Shown here piece after piece: positions 11,285-22,111 of a stretch of DNA of 64,000 bases. Origin of the DNA: Ashinkailepas kermadecensis (Eukaryota; Arthropoda; Thecostraca; Neolepadidae); contig JAOTOM010004342.1 in NCBI GenBank assembly GCA_034440615.1, forward strand, positions 56,001-120,000, read 5' to 3'. The position numbers were made by a program, and so were the translations under genes. The stretch's first letter is position 1, and each line of letters begins with the position of its first letter. The notes below the pieces were generated by a model. That model saw only the letters and a list, made by a program, of their open reading frames with translations. It was not told the origin of the DNA and did not search any database.

Positions 11285-12238
11285 CAATTGAAGCGCTATC
11301 AGCTCAGCTCTGTGTCAGTCAAGTGTGTAGATAATTTCAATAGCTGCGGTGTATCGGGTTACGTAGCACATGTCAATGGAGGACACTCTGAGACGCGATA
11401 CCTGATCGTCTCCAGCCAACCGCAACAGGAACCCGTTCTCGGTCAAAACCATTCACGGAATATTGACGCCCGGGCGACGATTTTCCTTTCGAGTAGTGTT
11501 TATCCTGGTCGGCCGGAGGTATGGCCATTACTTCACACGGAAAAAATTACCGGTGAAGACTTGAACGGCGCTGTCCCGCCCTCTCCCCCCCCCCCCCCCC
11601 CCCGCTGGCGATGGACAGCCGAGCGTTCAGTTCGACACATTGCTGCCAGATTCATCGCCACGAGAGTGACTGTGGCGGAGCGCCGTGCATGGTTGCTGGA
11701 GCTGTGTCAGCACGCTTGATTGGGCGATGTCGTGGCTGGGAGTCGTAGCCAGCGTCAGACGTGCAGTGCTCTCCAGCTGCACTGAGCTGCACTGTGTACA
11801 GCTCAGTGCTGCACTGTGCTGCACTGCACTGTGCTCACCATCACGAGGCTGGCCTGGCGTGGCGACAACAGCGGCCGCCGGCACTCTCCCGGCCCCTGAC
11901 CGGCGTGACGGCCGCGCCACGTGCCCACGTGCCCGCCACGAGCCCGTGTGTCCGGCCGGCCGGCGCGGGCACGTGCGCCGACGGCCAGGTACCCCCCTCC
12001 CCTGAGACTCGCGACCCGCGACCGCGGATGATAGCAAAATCAATGAGTGAACGGCACGGTTAGTGGCTCGGTTTTGGGGGGTAATTATGCGTGGCGGGGT
12101 GCGGCAGGGGGTAATTACCTCGGTGGTGACGTATGATCGATGCTGGGCCGGTGTCAGAGACCATTTATTTCAATTATGCCGCACCTAATGAAGAAATGGC
12201 GCTCGCGCAACTCCTGCCGCGCACGCCGACATGCCCGT
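11285..12238. other. Unique, increasingly GC/CpG-rich; no gene seen
   Basis: A C-run of about 20 lies at 11583-11603 and a degenerate GCTGCACTG repeat at 11770-11835. 11850-12010 is strongly CpG-rich. 12085-12200 has GGTAATTA-type sites and CAATTATG. Candidate regulatory sequence only. Confidence 0.45.
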
Positions 12239-12293
12239 TAATGACCCAATGATGACCCAATGATGACCCAATGATGAATCAGTGATGACCCGT
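12239..12293. repeat. 11-bp tandem repeat ATGATGACCCA
   Basis: Four to five copies, the last ones diverged. Confidence 0.88.
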
Positions 12294-12427
12294 ACCTCTG
12301 TCGCTGATAATATCATGAGAAACGATGACCTTTGTCAGCTGTGTCATCTGAGACACGAGCCTCCTGGATACGTTACCTGTGTGCATACAGGGGTGCGCCA
12401 GCACCAGTGGTGATCACCATTTGGCCA
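12294..12427. other. Short unique spacer
   Basis: Nothing recognisable. Confidence 0.5.
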
Positions 12428-12824
12428 GGTGTGGTACCGTCAGCTGGTGTGGGCGACCGTCAGCTGTTGTGGGCGACCGTCAGCTGGTGGGCGACTGTCA
12501 GCTGGTGGATGGCCGTTAGCCTGTGGGCAATCGTCAGCCTGTGGTCAACCATCAGCTGGTGGGGGACCGTCAGCCTGTGGGTGACCATGAGCTGATGGGC
12601 GACTGTCAGCTGGTGAGTGGCCGTCAGCTGATGGGCGACCGTCAGCTGGTGGGCGACTGTCAGCTGGTGGGTGACCGTTAGCCTGTGGGCAATCGTCGCC
12701 TGTGGTCAACCATCAGCTGGTGGGGGACCGTCAGCCTGTGGGTGACCATGAGCTGATGGGCGACTGTCAGCTGGTGAGTGGCCGTCAGCTGATGGGCGAC
12801 CGTCAGCTGGTGGGTGACCTGACT
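12428..12824. repeat. 18-bp minisatellite with a duplicated segment
   Basis: Unit CAGCTGGTGGGCGACCGT with variants (CAGCCTGTGGGCAATCGT). A segment of about ten units near 12525-12640 recurs almost unchanged near 12705-12815, so a multi-unit block was duplicated. Confidence 0.92.
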
Positions 12825-12898
12825 GCCAGTGTTGGACAAGGGACAAATGCTTACAAGGCTGCATGGGACCAATCTCCGTATTTTTTGTGGATGCAATA

Positions 12899-13602
12899 GT
12901 GCAGTGCCTACATGGTGTGCAGTGTCTACATGGTGTGCAGTGTCTACATGGTGTGCAGTACTTACGTGGTGTGCAGTGTCTACATGGTGTGCAGTACTTA
13001 CGTGGTGTGCAGTGTCTACATGGTGTGCAGTGTCTACATGGTGTGCAGTGCCTACATGGTGTGCAGTGCCTACATGGTGTGCAGTGTCTACATGGTGTGC
13101 AGTGTCTACATGGTGTGCAGTGTCTACATGGTGTGCAGTGTCTACATGGTGTGCAGTGCCTACGTGGTGTGCAGTGCTTACGTGGTGTGCAGTGCTTACG
13201 TGGTGTGCAGTGCCTACATGGTGTGCAGTGCATGTGCAGTGTCTACATGGTGTGCAGTGTCTACATGGTGTGTGGTCTACATGGTGTGCAGTGCCTGCAT
13301 GGTGTGCAGTGCCTACATGGTGTGCAGTGTCTACATGGTGTGCAGTGTCTACATGGTGTGCAGTGTCTACATGGTGTGCAGTGTCTACATGGTGTGCAGT
13401 GTCTACATGGTGTGCAGTGTCATGGTGGTCTACATGGTGTGCAGTGCCTCAGTGGTGTGCAGTGCCTACATGGTGTGCAGTGCCTACATGGTGTGCAGTG
13501 TCTACATGGTGTGCAGTTCTACATGGTGTGCAACATGGTGTGCAGTGTCTACATGGTGTGATGTCTACATGTGTGCAGTTTAGTGGTGTGCAGTGTCTAC
13601 AT
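12899..13602. repeat. 18-bp minisatellite (about 38 copies)
   Basis: Unit GTGTGCAGTGTCTACATG with T/C and A/G variants (GTGCCTACATG, GTACTTACGTG). All three plus frames and the minus strand are open because the unit is 18 bp, so none is taken as coding. Confidence 0.97.
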
Positions 13603-13874
13603 GACATGCCGGGGGACGTGTGCCTCCAGGGTTGCAAATACGTCGCCTTCTGCTCGTTCTTGGCCTGTTCTGTTCTGCCCTGTCGCATTGCACCAACGTA
13701 GTCATGCCATTGCCTGTTCTGCCCAAACCTATGTCCATGTTTATCGGTCCTCTCGCGTCATTTCGAAACCACTTGATGGAGAGAGAGACCCCCCAAATGC
13801 CCGGATGGGCATTTGAGCAGAGCCGACACCATGTCTATGATAGGTCCAGCAGGTCGCCACGTGGTGTGGTACGT
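13603..13874. other. Unique spacer, no gene seen
   Basis: No motif recognised. Confidence 0.5.
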
Positions 13875-14045
13875 TCAGCACGGGTGCCACAGGGTATGGC
13901 ACAGCTGGCACGGGTGCCACAGGGTATGGCACAGCTGACACGGGTGCCACAGGTATGGCACAGCTGGCACGGGTGCCACAGAGTATGGCACAGCTGGCAC
14001 GGGTGCCACATGGTATGGCACAGCTGGCACGGGTGTCACAGGGTA
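13875..14045. repeat. 30-bp minisatellite (about 6 copies)
   Basis: Unit CACGGGTGCCACAGGGTATG plus GCACAGCTGG, with one 29-bp copy. Confidence 0.94.
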
Positions 14046-14082
14046 TCTCAAGGAGGAGATGTATCTAGAGTAGAAGCGAACA

Positions 14083-15635
14083 TCCGTTGGTCGGTCGGCG
14101 CCTGGCGGAGGCCTGGTGGTCGGTGGCGCTGGCGGAGTCTGATGGTCGGTCGGCGCCTGGCGGAGGCCTGGTCCGTCGGGCCTGGCGAAGGTCGAGGCGC
14201 CTGGCGGAGGCCTGGTGGTCGTCGGCGCCTGGCGAAGGTCTGATGGTCGGTCGGCGCCTGGCGGAGGTCTGATGGTCGGTCGGCGCCTGGCGAAGGTCTG
14301 ATGGTCGGTCGGCGCCTGGCGAGGCCTGGTGGTCCGTCGGCGCCTGGCGAAGTCTGATGGTCGGTCGGCGCCTGGCGGAGGCCTGGTGGTCCGTCGGCGC
14401 CTGGCGGAGGTCTGATGGTCGGTCGGCGCCTGGCGGAGGCCTGTGGTCCGTCGGCGCCTGGCGAAGGTCTGATGGTCGGTCGGCGCCTGGCGGGGCCTGG
14501 TGGTCCGTGGCGCCTGGCGAAGGTCTGATGGTCGGTCGGCGCCTGGCGGAGGCCTTGTCCGTCGGCGCCTGGCGAAGGTCTGATGGTCGGTCGGCGCCTG
14601 GCGGAGGCCTGGTGGTCCGTCGGCGCCTGGCGGAGGTCTGATGGTCGGTCGGCGCCTGGCGGAGGTCTGATGGTCGGTCGGCGCCTGGCGGAGGCCTGGT
14701 GGTCGGTCGGCGCCTGGCGGAGGTCTGATGGTCGGTCGGCGCCTGGCGGAGGCTTGGTGGTCGGTCGGCGCCTGGCGGAGGTCTGATGGTCGGTCGGCGC
14801 CTGGCGAAGGTCTGATGGTCGGTCGGCGCCTGGCGGAGGCCTGGTGGTCGGTCGGCGCCTGGCGGAGGTCTGATGGTCGGTCGGCGCCTGGCGGAGGTCT
14901 GATGGTCGGTCGGCGCCTGGCGAAGGTCTGATGGTCGGTCGGCGGGGGGGGGTGGTCGTCGGCGCCTGGCGGAGGTCTGATGGTCGGTCGGCGCCTGGCG
15001 GAGGCCTGGTGGTCGTCGGGCCTGGCGAGGCCTGGTGGTCGTCGGCGCCTGGCGGAGGTCTGATGGTCGGGGGGGGGGGGGTGGTCGGTCGGCGCCTGGC
15101 GGAGGTCTGATGGTCGGTCGGCGCCTGGCGAAGGTCTGATGGTCGGTCGGCGCCTGGCGGAGGCCTTGGTCGTGGCGCCTGGCGAAGGTCTGATGTCGGG
15201 CTGGGGGGTGTGGGTCGTGCGCCTGGCGAAGGTCTGATGGTCGGTCGGCGCCTGGCGGAGGTCTGATGGTCGGTCGGCGCCTGGCGGAGGCCTGGTGGTC
15301 GGTCGGCGCCTGGCGCAGGTCTGATGGTCGGTCGGCGCCTGGCGCAGGTCTGATGGTCGGTCGGCGCCTGGCGGAGGCCTGTGGTCGTGGCCCTGGGAGG
15401 TCTGATGGTCGGTCGGCGCCTGGCGAAGGTCTGATGGTCGGTCGGCGCCTGGCGCAGGTCTGATGGTCGGTCGGCGCCTGGCGGAGGTCTGATGGTCGGT
15501 CGGCGCCTGGCGGAGGTCTGATGGTCGGTCGGCGCCTGGCGGAGGTCTGATGGTCGGTCGGCGCCTGGCGGAGGTCTGATGGTCGGTCGGCGCCTGGCGG
15601 AGGCCTGGTGGTCCGTCGGCGCCTGGCGGAGGCCG
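14083..15635. repeat. 29-bp minisatellite (about 53 copies), indel-rich
   Basis: Consensus GATGGTCGGTCGGCGCCTGG plus CGGAGGTCT. Many copies differ by GATGGTC/GGTGGTC and GGAGG/GAAGG, and several have lost bases or contain expanded G-runs (about 14943 and 15069). Minus-strand frames of more than 500 residues through this array are repeat artefacts: the 29-bp period walks through all three frames without stops. Confidence 0.96.
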
Positions 15636-16646
15636 ACAGCTGCAGCAGGTCGCTTCCACCCGGCAAACCACCAACCAGGGGCCACGTACTTGAGAGCAGC
15701 GAAGGTCGAGAGCGTGGTGTCGAATCTCGAGCAGCGCGGCATCTGACTCTACATGACTACTCAGGCGCCCTGCATGACGTGGCCGGCCAATTGACTGATC
15801 CCTTTGGTGGCGTCCACCGTCCACTGGTCCACGGTGACGTCATAGTCGCTGCGGTGACGTCACATTCACGATCCGCGTCCAGCTGCACATCCATTCCTGA
15901 CAAATACTGACATCTACCGGCCGCCTCTGTAACTGACTTGTGCCTGCGCTGGCTCTGGCTCGACTTGCTCGAAAACAAAGCAAGACACCGTGTACTCCCA
16001 GCAAACAGGCGGGGTTATAAATAATCAACTCGCTTGTAAATAATCCAATGAACACATCTGGACTTGAGTTAATGCACCATAGCGCAGCAGATATATCATG
16101 CAGAATATATTTAACCGTATAGACGTGTACCAGTTTGATTAATATTATTAAATTAATGCATAACTAAAATGCTAAACTGACACATTTGTTTTCAACATAT
16201 CTATATCTAAGCTATATTTTCAAATCATCAAGCGCCTTTTTCAAATGATCAAGCACCAGGTTTTCACGTATTTAATATTTTTTTTCAATGTAAATCCCTA
16301 GGCCGCTCTGTTATATCCTTGAAACGTGATCGTTATCACAAAAATATCTTCATGTTTTGGAGCTTAGGGTAATTTTTAATATACGTCATATTCCCAAATT
16401 TTCCTGATCTTAATGTGAATCATAATAACGTTTACTGCAACAATAACGCCCAAACTCCATCTTCTTCGCAAAAACACAAACCGGACAATGTTTTTACCAT
16501 TGGTGGTTGGTTCCCCGGATCGCTTGGTTGCGGGCTTGGCCCGGCAGAACCGGGTGGTTGGATGGCTACACGTAGCCCTCCATGTCACGCATGGTGTACC
16601 ACATGGCTGCTCCGGGAGCACAGCTGGTTGTATTGGCCTTATGCGT
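15636..16646. other. Unique sequence; no gene seen
   Basis: GC-rich to about 16000, then AT-rich. The notable items are two CRE-type palindromes, listed separately. Short frames lack coding character. Confidence 0.5.
15835..15862. promoter_or_regulatory. Two CRE-like palindromes 20 bp apart
   Basis: TGACGTCA occurs at 15835-15842 and 15855-15862, each within GGTGACGTCA. The 20-bp spacing is about two helical turns. ATF/CREB-type bZIP proteins bind this palindrome in animals; a function here is inference. Confidence 0.4.
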
Positions 16647-16830
16647 TAGGGGCGGATCCAGGAACGTTCATGGAGGCGCGTTTTGTTTGGAGGGGCGCCT
16701 TTGACGGAAAAATCGCTGAGTGGGAGGGAGGGGTACACTCGAGCCTTCCTGAATGAGCAGGGGCGGCACCTATCCATGAGGTGGGGGCACTTGTCTCCAA
16801 TGCCCCCTTCCCCTCCTGCATCCGCCCCTG
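16647..16830. mobile_element. hAT-like MITE, 184 bp, diverged target duplication
   Basis: Inverted ends TAGGGGCGGATCCAGGA (left) and CAGGGGCGGATGCAGGAG (right, read inward). Flanking octamers TTATGCGT and TGATGTGT match at 6 of 8 positions, consistent with an aged 8-bp duplication. No coding capacity. Confidence 0.6.
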
Positions 16831-16909
16831 TGATGTGTGCGTGGCCTGGTGGCCGGAATCGCCAGTGCGGACTTCCTCGTCTCCAAAACTATTCTCAAGA
16901 GACACGGCA

Positions 16910-17300
16910 TCATCAGGAGAACACACTTCAGACAGGGGACGTACATCACCAATGAGACATCATCGGCGGGACGTACATTATCAGGGTAACACACATAATC
17001 AGGGTGATACACATCATCAGAGCAGAGAGACAATATATTGAGCGAGACACGTCATCAGGAAGACACACATCATCAGAAGGACACACATCATCAGAAAGGC
17101 ACACGTCATCAGGGAGATGCGTATTAGGGAGACACGCTTCAACAAAAGGACACACATCGTTAGGACACACATCATCAGGAAGACACACATCATCAGGGGA
17201 CAAACACCATCAGAGAGACACACATCATCAGGGGGACGCACATTAGTGTGACACAAGTCATCAAGGAATTACACACTATGGGGTGACACATTTCAGGGAG
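16910..17300. repeat. Degenerate 16-18 bp array
   Basis: Copies of GACACACATCATCAGG with many substitutions and length variants. Confidence 0.85.
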
Positions 17301-17602
17301 CTACATACTGTCAGGGTGAAAACGGTTTAGCTGAGATACTGTAGGGCCAGTCAAATATGCTGCTTCACGATTTGCTTTCGTTTTCATGAGTATATTTGCT
17401 ATGACATCGTTCAATGCCTATGCGGAGGTATGTAGAGAATGATTGGCGTCGGACATTGGATTTCTGTCATCATTGCAATAATACTTTCGTATGTAACTGG
17501 GGTCTGTACCATTTTGCGATATGACCGATGAATATACAAATAAATAGAAGGAAGTATGACAATGATGCAGATACTACTCCTTGTCCCGTATTTAATAGTC
17601 AT
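17301..17602. other. Unique sequence, no gene seen
   Basis: AT-rich, nothing recognised. Confidence 0.5.
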
Positions 17603-17610
17603 CATGCACC

Positions 17611-17853
17611 CACTGGCGGATCCAGGGGGGATCGCTTCAAAGGGGGGACCATAGTGTCTTTTGCCCCCCGCCAACAAAAGGAAACTGAATTAAAATGCAG
17701 TAACCTTTGCTGAGGTTAAAAATAGCGTTCGGGTGAAATAATCTCCAATTTTGAAGGTATTTTGTTATAATTGTTTGGTCAGCCCCCCCCCCTCACCTGG
17801 AGGGGGGGCGTAAACCGAAAGTTGGCCCCCCAAACCGGTGGGCTGATCGCGTG
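17611..17853 (+). mobile_element. hAT-like MITE, 243 bp, intact 8-bp target duplication
   Basis: CATGCACC flanks the element on both sides (17603-17610 and 17854-17861). It starts CACTGGCGGATCCAGG and ends GGGCTGATCGCGTG, so the termini are imperfect inverted repeats. The interior (GCTTCAAAGGGGG, CTTTTGCCCCC, GGTTAAAAATAGCG) is nearly the same as 33354-33570, showing a multicopy family. G- and C-runs near both ends could pair. Confidence 0.82.
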
Positions 17854-17861
17854 CATGCACC

Positions 17862-18164
17862 AACATTTTCGTATGCCACTCTTGATGAATGTATTCCTTG
17901 CAAACTTACGTGTTACTTATGCTTCGCTTAGGTAAAGCGATGGTAGTGTTTTTTTGGTATATGTCATGAACATCATGACATCTTCGAAAACAAAATCAAC
18001 TACGCTCTAGGAGCTGAATGCCACCTCGAATCATTTCCTCATTGCATGTGTTCCAGTGCAAATGTTCCAGTGTCCATTTGATGTAAATGGTAGTCTGTGT
18101 AATAGTTGCTCTTGATGGAAACATTTGCAGCTGGGCCAGTCATTGGAAGCAGGACAAAACATTA
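17862..18164. other. Unique sequence, no gene seen
   Basis: Nothing recognised. Confidence 0.5.
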
Positions 18165-18352
18165 ACAATCAGACCAAATATTGATAGCCGGACCAAATAT
18201 TGATAGCCGGACCAAATATTGACAGCTGGACCAAACATGGGCAAGTGGACCAAATATTGACAGCTGGACCAAACATGGGCAGGTGGACCGAATATTGACA
18301 GCTGGACCAAACATGGGCAGGTAGACCAAATGCTGACAGCCGGACCAACATT
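18165..18352. repeat. 19-bp array with a 38-bp dimeric order
   Basis: Two 19-bp monomers alternate: GGACCAAATATTGACAGCT and GGACCAAACATGGGCAGGT. The left edge holds only the first type, so the dimer was formed and then amplified. Confidence 0.9.
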
Positions 18353-18401
18353 GGCTGGCGCCCGTTATAATGACCTCATCGTGACCACTGCACGCCGGCT
18401 C

Positions 18402-18409
18402 TGACGTCA
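18402..18409. promoter_or_regulatory. CRE-like palindrome TGACGTCA
   Basis: Perfect palindrome in the spacer between the 19-bp and 32-bp arrays. Functional status unknown. Confidence 0.25.
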
Positions 18410-18569
18410 CTGCGACCATCTGAAAACGACTTGAGATGCCGCTGCGCGGTTGTTTTATCGGGAACAACACGCCGTTCTTTACTTCGGACGGCTGCTACCC
18501 AACTGGGCTGCCGACCAAATGGCAACATAAATATCCGGCGCTGAAGACGTGGCCAGGCAGGGAAGCGGT

Positions 18570-19616
18570 GCAGCGTCCGGTAGCAGCGCAACACGGCCAG
18601 TGTAGCGTCCAGTAGCAGTACAACACGGCCAGTGTAGCGTCCAGTAGCAGTACAACATGGCCACTGTAGCGTCCAGTAGCGGCGCAACACGGCCAGTGTA
18701 GCGTCCAGTACCAGTACAACACGACCAGTGTAGCGTCCAGTAGCAGTACAACACGGCCAGTGTAGCGTCCAGTAGCAGTACAACACGGCCAGTGTAGCGT
18801 CCAGTAGCGGCGCAACACGGCCAGTGTAGCGTCCAGTAGCAGTACAACACGGCCAGTGTAGCGTCCAGTACCAGTACATCACGGCCAGTGTAGCATCCAG
18901 TAGCAGTACAACATGGCCACTGTAGCGTCCAGTAGCGGCGCAACATGGCCAGTGTAGCGTCCAGTACCAGTACATCACGGCCAGTGTAGCATCCAGTAGC
19001 AGTACAACATGGCCACTGTAGCGACCAGTAGCGGCGCAACACGGCCAGTGTAGCGTCCAGTACCAGTACAACACGACCAGTGTAGCGTCCAGTAGCAGTA
19101 CAACATGGCCACTGTAGCGTCCAGTAGCGGCGCAACACGGCCAGTGTAGCGTCCAGTACCAGTACAACACGACCAGTGTAGCGTCCAGTAGCAGTACAAC
19201 ATGGCCACTGTAGCGTCCAGTAGCGGCGCAACACGGCCAGTGTAGCGTCCAGTACCAGTACAACACGACCAGTGTAGCGTCCAGTAGCAGTACAACATGG
19301 GCACTGTAGCGTCCAGTAGCGGCGCAACACGGCCAGTGTAGCGTCCAGTACCAGTACAACACGGCCAGCGTAGCGTCCAGCAGCAGTACAACATGGCCAC
19401 TGTAGCGTCCAGAAGTAGCACAACACAGCTACTGTGTAGCGTCCAGTAGCAGCACAACATGGCCAGTGCAGCGTTCGGCAGCAGCATAACACGGCCAGTG
19501 TAGCGTCCAGTAGCAGTACAACACGGCCAGTGTAGCGTCCAGTAGCAGTACAACACGGTCAGTGTAGCGTCCAGTAGCAGCACAACACGGTCAGTGTAGC
19601 GTTCGGCAGCAGCACC
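18570..19616. repeat. 32-bp minisatellite with 96-bp higher-order repeat
   Basis: Unit GTAGCGTCCAGTAGCAGTAC plus AACACGGCCAGT. In the central part three monomer types recur in fixed order: one with AACATGGCCACT, one with AGCGGCGCAACACGG, one with ACCAGTACAACACGACC. This gives a 96-bp unit repeated at least five times between about 18860 and 19370. Flanking monomers are not ordered. Minus-strand frames up to 337 residues follow from the 32-bp period lacking stops and are not proteins. Confidence 0.96.
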
Positions 19617-19904
19617 AGACGTCCTACTAATATCTCTACACTTCAGCATTGTGTGCCGCCTTCTTCTCCGTTGTATCATTTCGCGAGGATTTGCGAGGCT
19701 TTGCGAGGCTTTGCGTATGTCTGGCAACCATATCGCACGCTCACTGACTTCTGTGTGAGTCAATAACCCAGTCCGGATTTAGCTCCCCCCCCCCTCCAAG
19801 GCAGTTGTGGCGGTCCTCGAGGTGACTTCGCTGTCTGCCTCAGCCAACTTGGGGACATCATGCACGTCTGCTGTCCTCTCCTTCCGAATTTCTGGCGTAT
19901 GTCT
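19617..19904. other. Unique spacer
   Basis: Contains a C-run at about 19785-19797 and a short GAGGCTTTGC repeat near 19690-19715. No gene. Confidence 0.5.
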
Positions 19905-20262
19905 GCTGTCCGAGCCGGCATATGTCTGCGGTCCGAGCTGGTATATGTCTGCGGTCCGAGCTAGTATATGTCTGCGGTCCGCGTCCGAGCCGGTATATGT
20001 CTGCGGTCCGAGTCCGATCTGGCATATGTCTGCGGTCCGAGCTGGCATCTGCTTGCGGTCCGAGCTGGTATATGCTTGCGGTCCGAGCTGGCATATTTCT
20101 GCTGTCAGAGTCCGAGCTGGCATATGTCTGCGGGCCGAGCTGGCAAATGTCTGCGGGCCGAGCTGGCAAATGTCTGCGGTCCGAGGTGGCATATGTCAGC
20201 GGTCCGAGATGGCATATATCTGCGGTCCGAGCTGGCATATGTCTGCGGGCGGAGCTGGCATC
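19905..20262. repeat. 23-bp minisatellite (about 15 copies)
   Basis: Unit GGTATATGTCTGCGGTCCGA plus GCT with [GT]ATAT/GCAT variants and some copies carrying an extra GTCCGA. Confidence 0.93.
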
Positions 20263-21454
20263 CAAATACATTATCAGATTTGTAGATTTTTCCTCTGCCT
20301 TTGGTTTGGTGTGCCTCGTCCTTACCACCTCCTTGGAAGTTGTAACATAAAGCCGAAGTCAATGTTCTACTCTGCTTCACCTCATTCCCCTAGGGGATCG
20401 TCGTTTGGCGTTTGGTACATACACGAGAGCCACACAATGCGGTACGCAATGGAAATGCAATCGTCCTATGTGGAAATGCAGATGTCCTATGTGGAGCCAC
20501 AATACCACCCCATCGAATACCACCCCAACCACAATACCACCCCAACGACAATACCACCCCATCGAATACCACCCCAACCACAATACCACCCCACCGAAAA
20601 AATAACCTGACACAACAGCCCGGATGTTTTGAGGACTTCTTAATGGCATGCCAGATGGAGATCAGCTGGCTTGTGTGTATCATCGGAGAGGATCATCAAT
20701 GTACAATGATTCAACGCCACTATCTTCTCTGTTCATTGGCAGCAGTAAAAAAAGTCGTCCGAACTTCCGTCCCGAAGCTGGTTCAATCGCCGCTTGCCTG
20801 CCGTGACGAGGCAGTTGCGTGCTTCATGCTATCTGAAATTGTGTGCATCGCTAATTGTTGGCGGGCGCTAGTTTGATTTCGAAGCTCACTACCGAGTGGA
20901 ATAGAGTGCACGCGTGCACGAGTGCACGCGGCACATGTTGCCGTGATGCCAGCGTGAGAACGGATATTGGACTCGTCTATGAGCTGCACCCTCACCAATG
21001 TTCCGCCTCAAACGTTAACTACATATAATGATTATCGGTATGTGAATTCCTTTCATCCAACGCATGCCGAAGGGTCCCTGTGCTTCCGCGTCCATGTAGG
21101 TGGCCTCCGGCGGTATTTGATTTGGTAGCATTTGTCCGATTACACTTGCCGCGCATGCCCGGCGGATGCGCGGGGATGCGCGGGGATGTCCAGCTCCATG
21201 TCGTCCCTATATCCCGATTAAAATCCATTCAGATGGTGTGTGGGACGGACGTTGTCATCAGCTACGTAACAGCGCGAATAGATGGGACAGATGGGAATAG
21301 ATGGGACAATAGCGTACAGCGCGAATAGATGGGAGAAGTCGGCGCGGATGGGTGGTTGCGCTCCTTCATCGTGAAGAAAGAAAAAAACAATTGCGCGAGT
21401 CTGGTGGTGGCCCGCTCAAGACACTGGCTCGCAGCCACGTGACAGCGGTAAGCC
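20263..21454. other. Mostly unique; short repeat at 20495-20600
   Basis: 20495-20600 is a small array of AATACCACCCCAACCAC and CATCG variants. 21270-21330 repeats GAATAGATGGGA. Otherwise no gene or RNA is seen. Confidence 0.5.
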
Positions 21455-21710
21455 GGGGACGAGTGGTCTAGGGGTGAGATGCTCGTCTCACAATCGAAAG
21501 GTTGTGGGTTCGAGTCTCACCTGTCGCTACTCTTACCTGTCGCTATCGCCTGTCTCACCTGTCGCTACCTGTCGCTCAATAACCAACCGACAGCGGTAAG
21601 CCAGGAGAGGCTGGTGTGACATACGCCGACCCCCCGACCCCCCCCCCCGTGGGCGCTACATGACCTCTGTAGTCGAAGCGTCCCTAACCCCAATAACTAA
21701 CTAACTCGAC
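21455..21710 (+). mobile_element. tRNA-derived SINE with AACT-rich tail
   Basis: The head has an A-box region GAGTGGTCTAGGGGTGAGA and a B-box GGGTTCGAGTCTCACC at about 21506-21521. The anticodon-like loop reads CTCACAA, which would be a CAC (Val-like) anticodon. The T-stem pairs (GTGGG with CTCAC), but the acceptor and anticodon stems do not pair fully. This argues for a SINE head rather than a working tRNA gene. The body contains CTGTCGCT repeats and ends near CCCCAATAACTAACTAAC. The head resembles the minus-strand unit at 57950-58075. Confidence 0.65.
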
Positions 21711-22111
21711 CCCACCGACCCCAAGTCTTGACCATTTTCGGCATGGGGTTCAGGTTGCGCTCGGCACCACCAAGCCCGCTTTTTCTGCTTGGCGACTCAG
21801 ACATCAGCGTCCTAACATCGAGTAACCCGCGTGTCCAGCGCGGTACGACAGTAATCATGCACGGGCCTGCTTCCACGAGCAAACCAGCCAACAGAAGGGC
21901 AATCTTGTACAGACTCCTACAGTACTTGATCATGTCATTACGATGCGCCAGTAAACCCAAATGGCAACGACCATGTCATTACTACTCAACGAGATTCGCT
22001 ACCATTAGTTGCTGTTGGACTGGACGGCTTCAGCGATCGCCAACTAGTCTTCAGAGCGGGGTCAGGTAGCGAGAAGCGGAGAGGTTAGAAGCGCGTCATG
22101 GGAAGCTTGCT
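21711..22111. other. Unique spacer, no gene seen
   Basis: GC-balanced, with short frames only. Confidence 0.5.

Noticed and set aside
13875..15824. 649-codon minus-strand open frame
   Set aside because: It runs through the 29-bp array; two other minus frames are also open for more than 500 codons there. A product of repeat period and lack of stops.
18376..19763. 260-340 codon minus-strand frames
   Set aside because: Explained by the 32-bp array, whose unit lacks stops in any frame.
21455..21530. Functional tRNA-Val gene
   Set aside because: The T-arm and a CAC loop are present, but the acceptor and anticodon stems are poorly paired; better explained as a SINE head.
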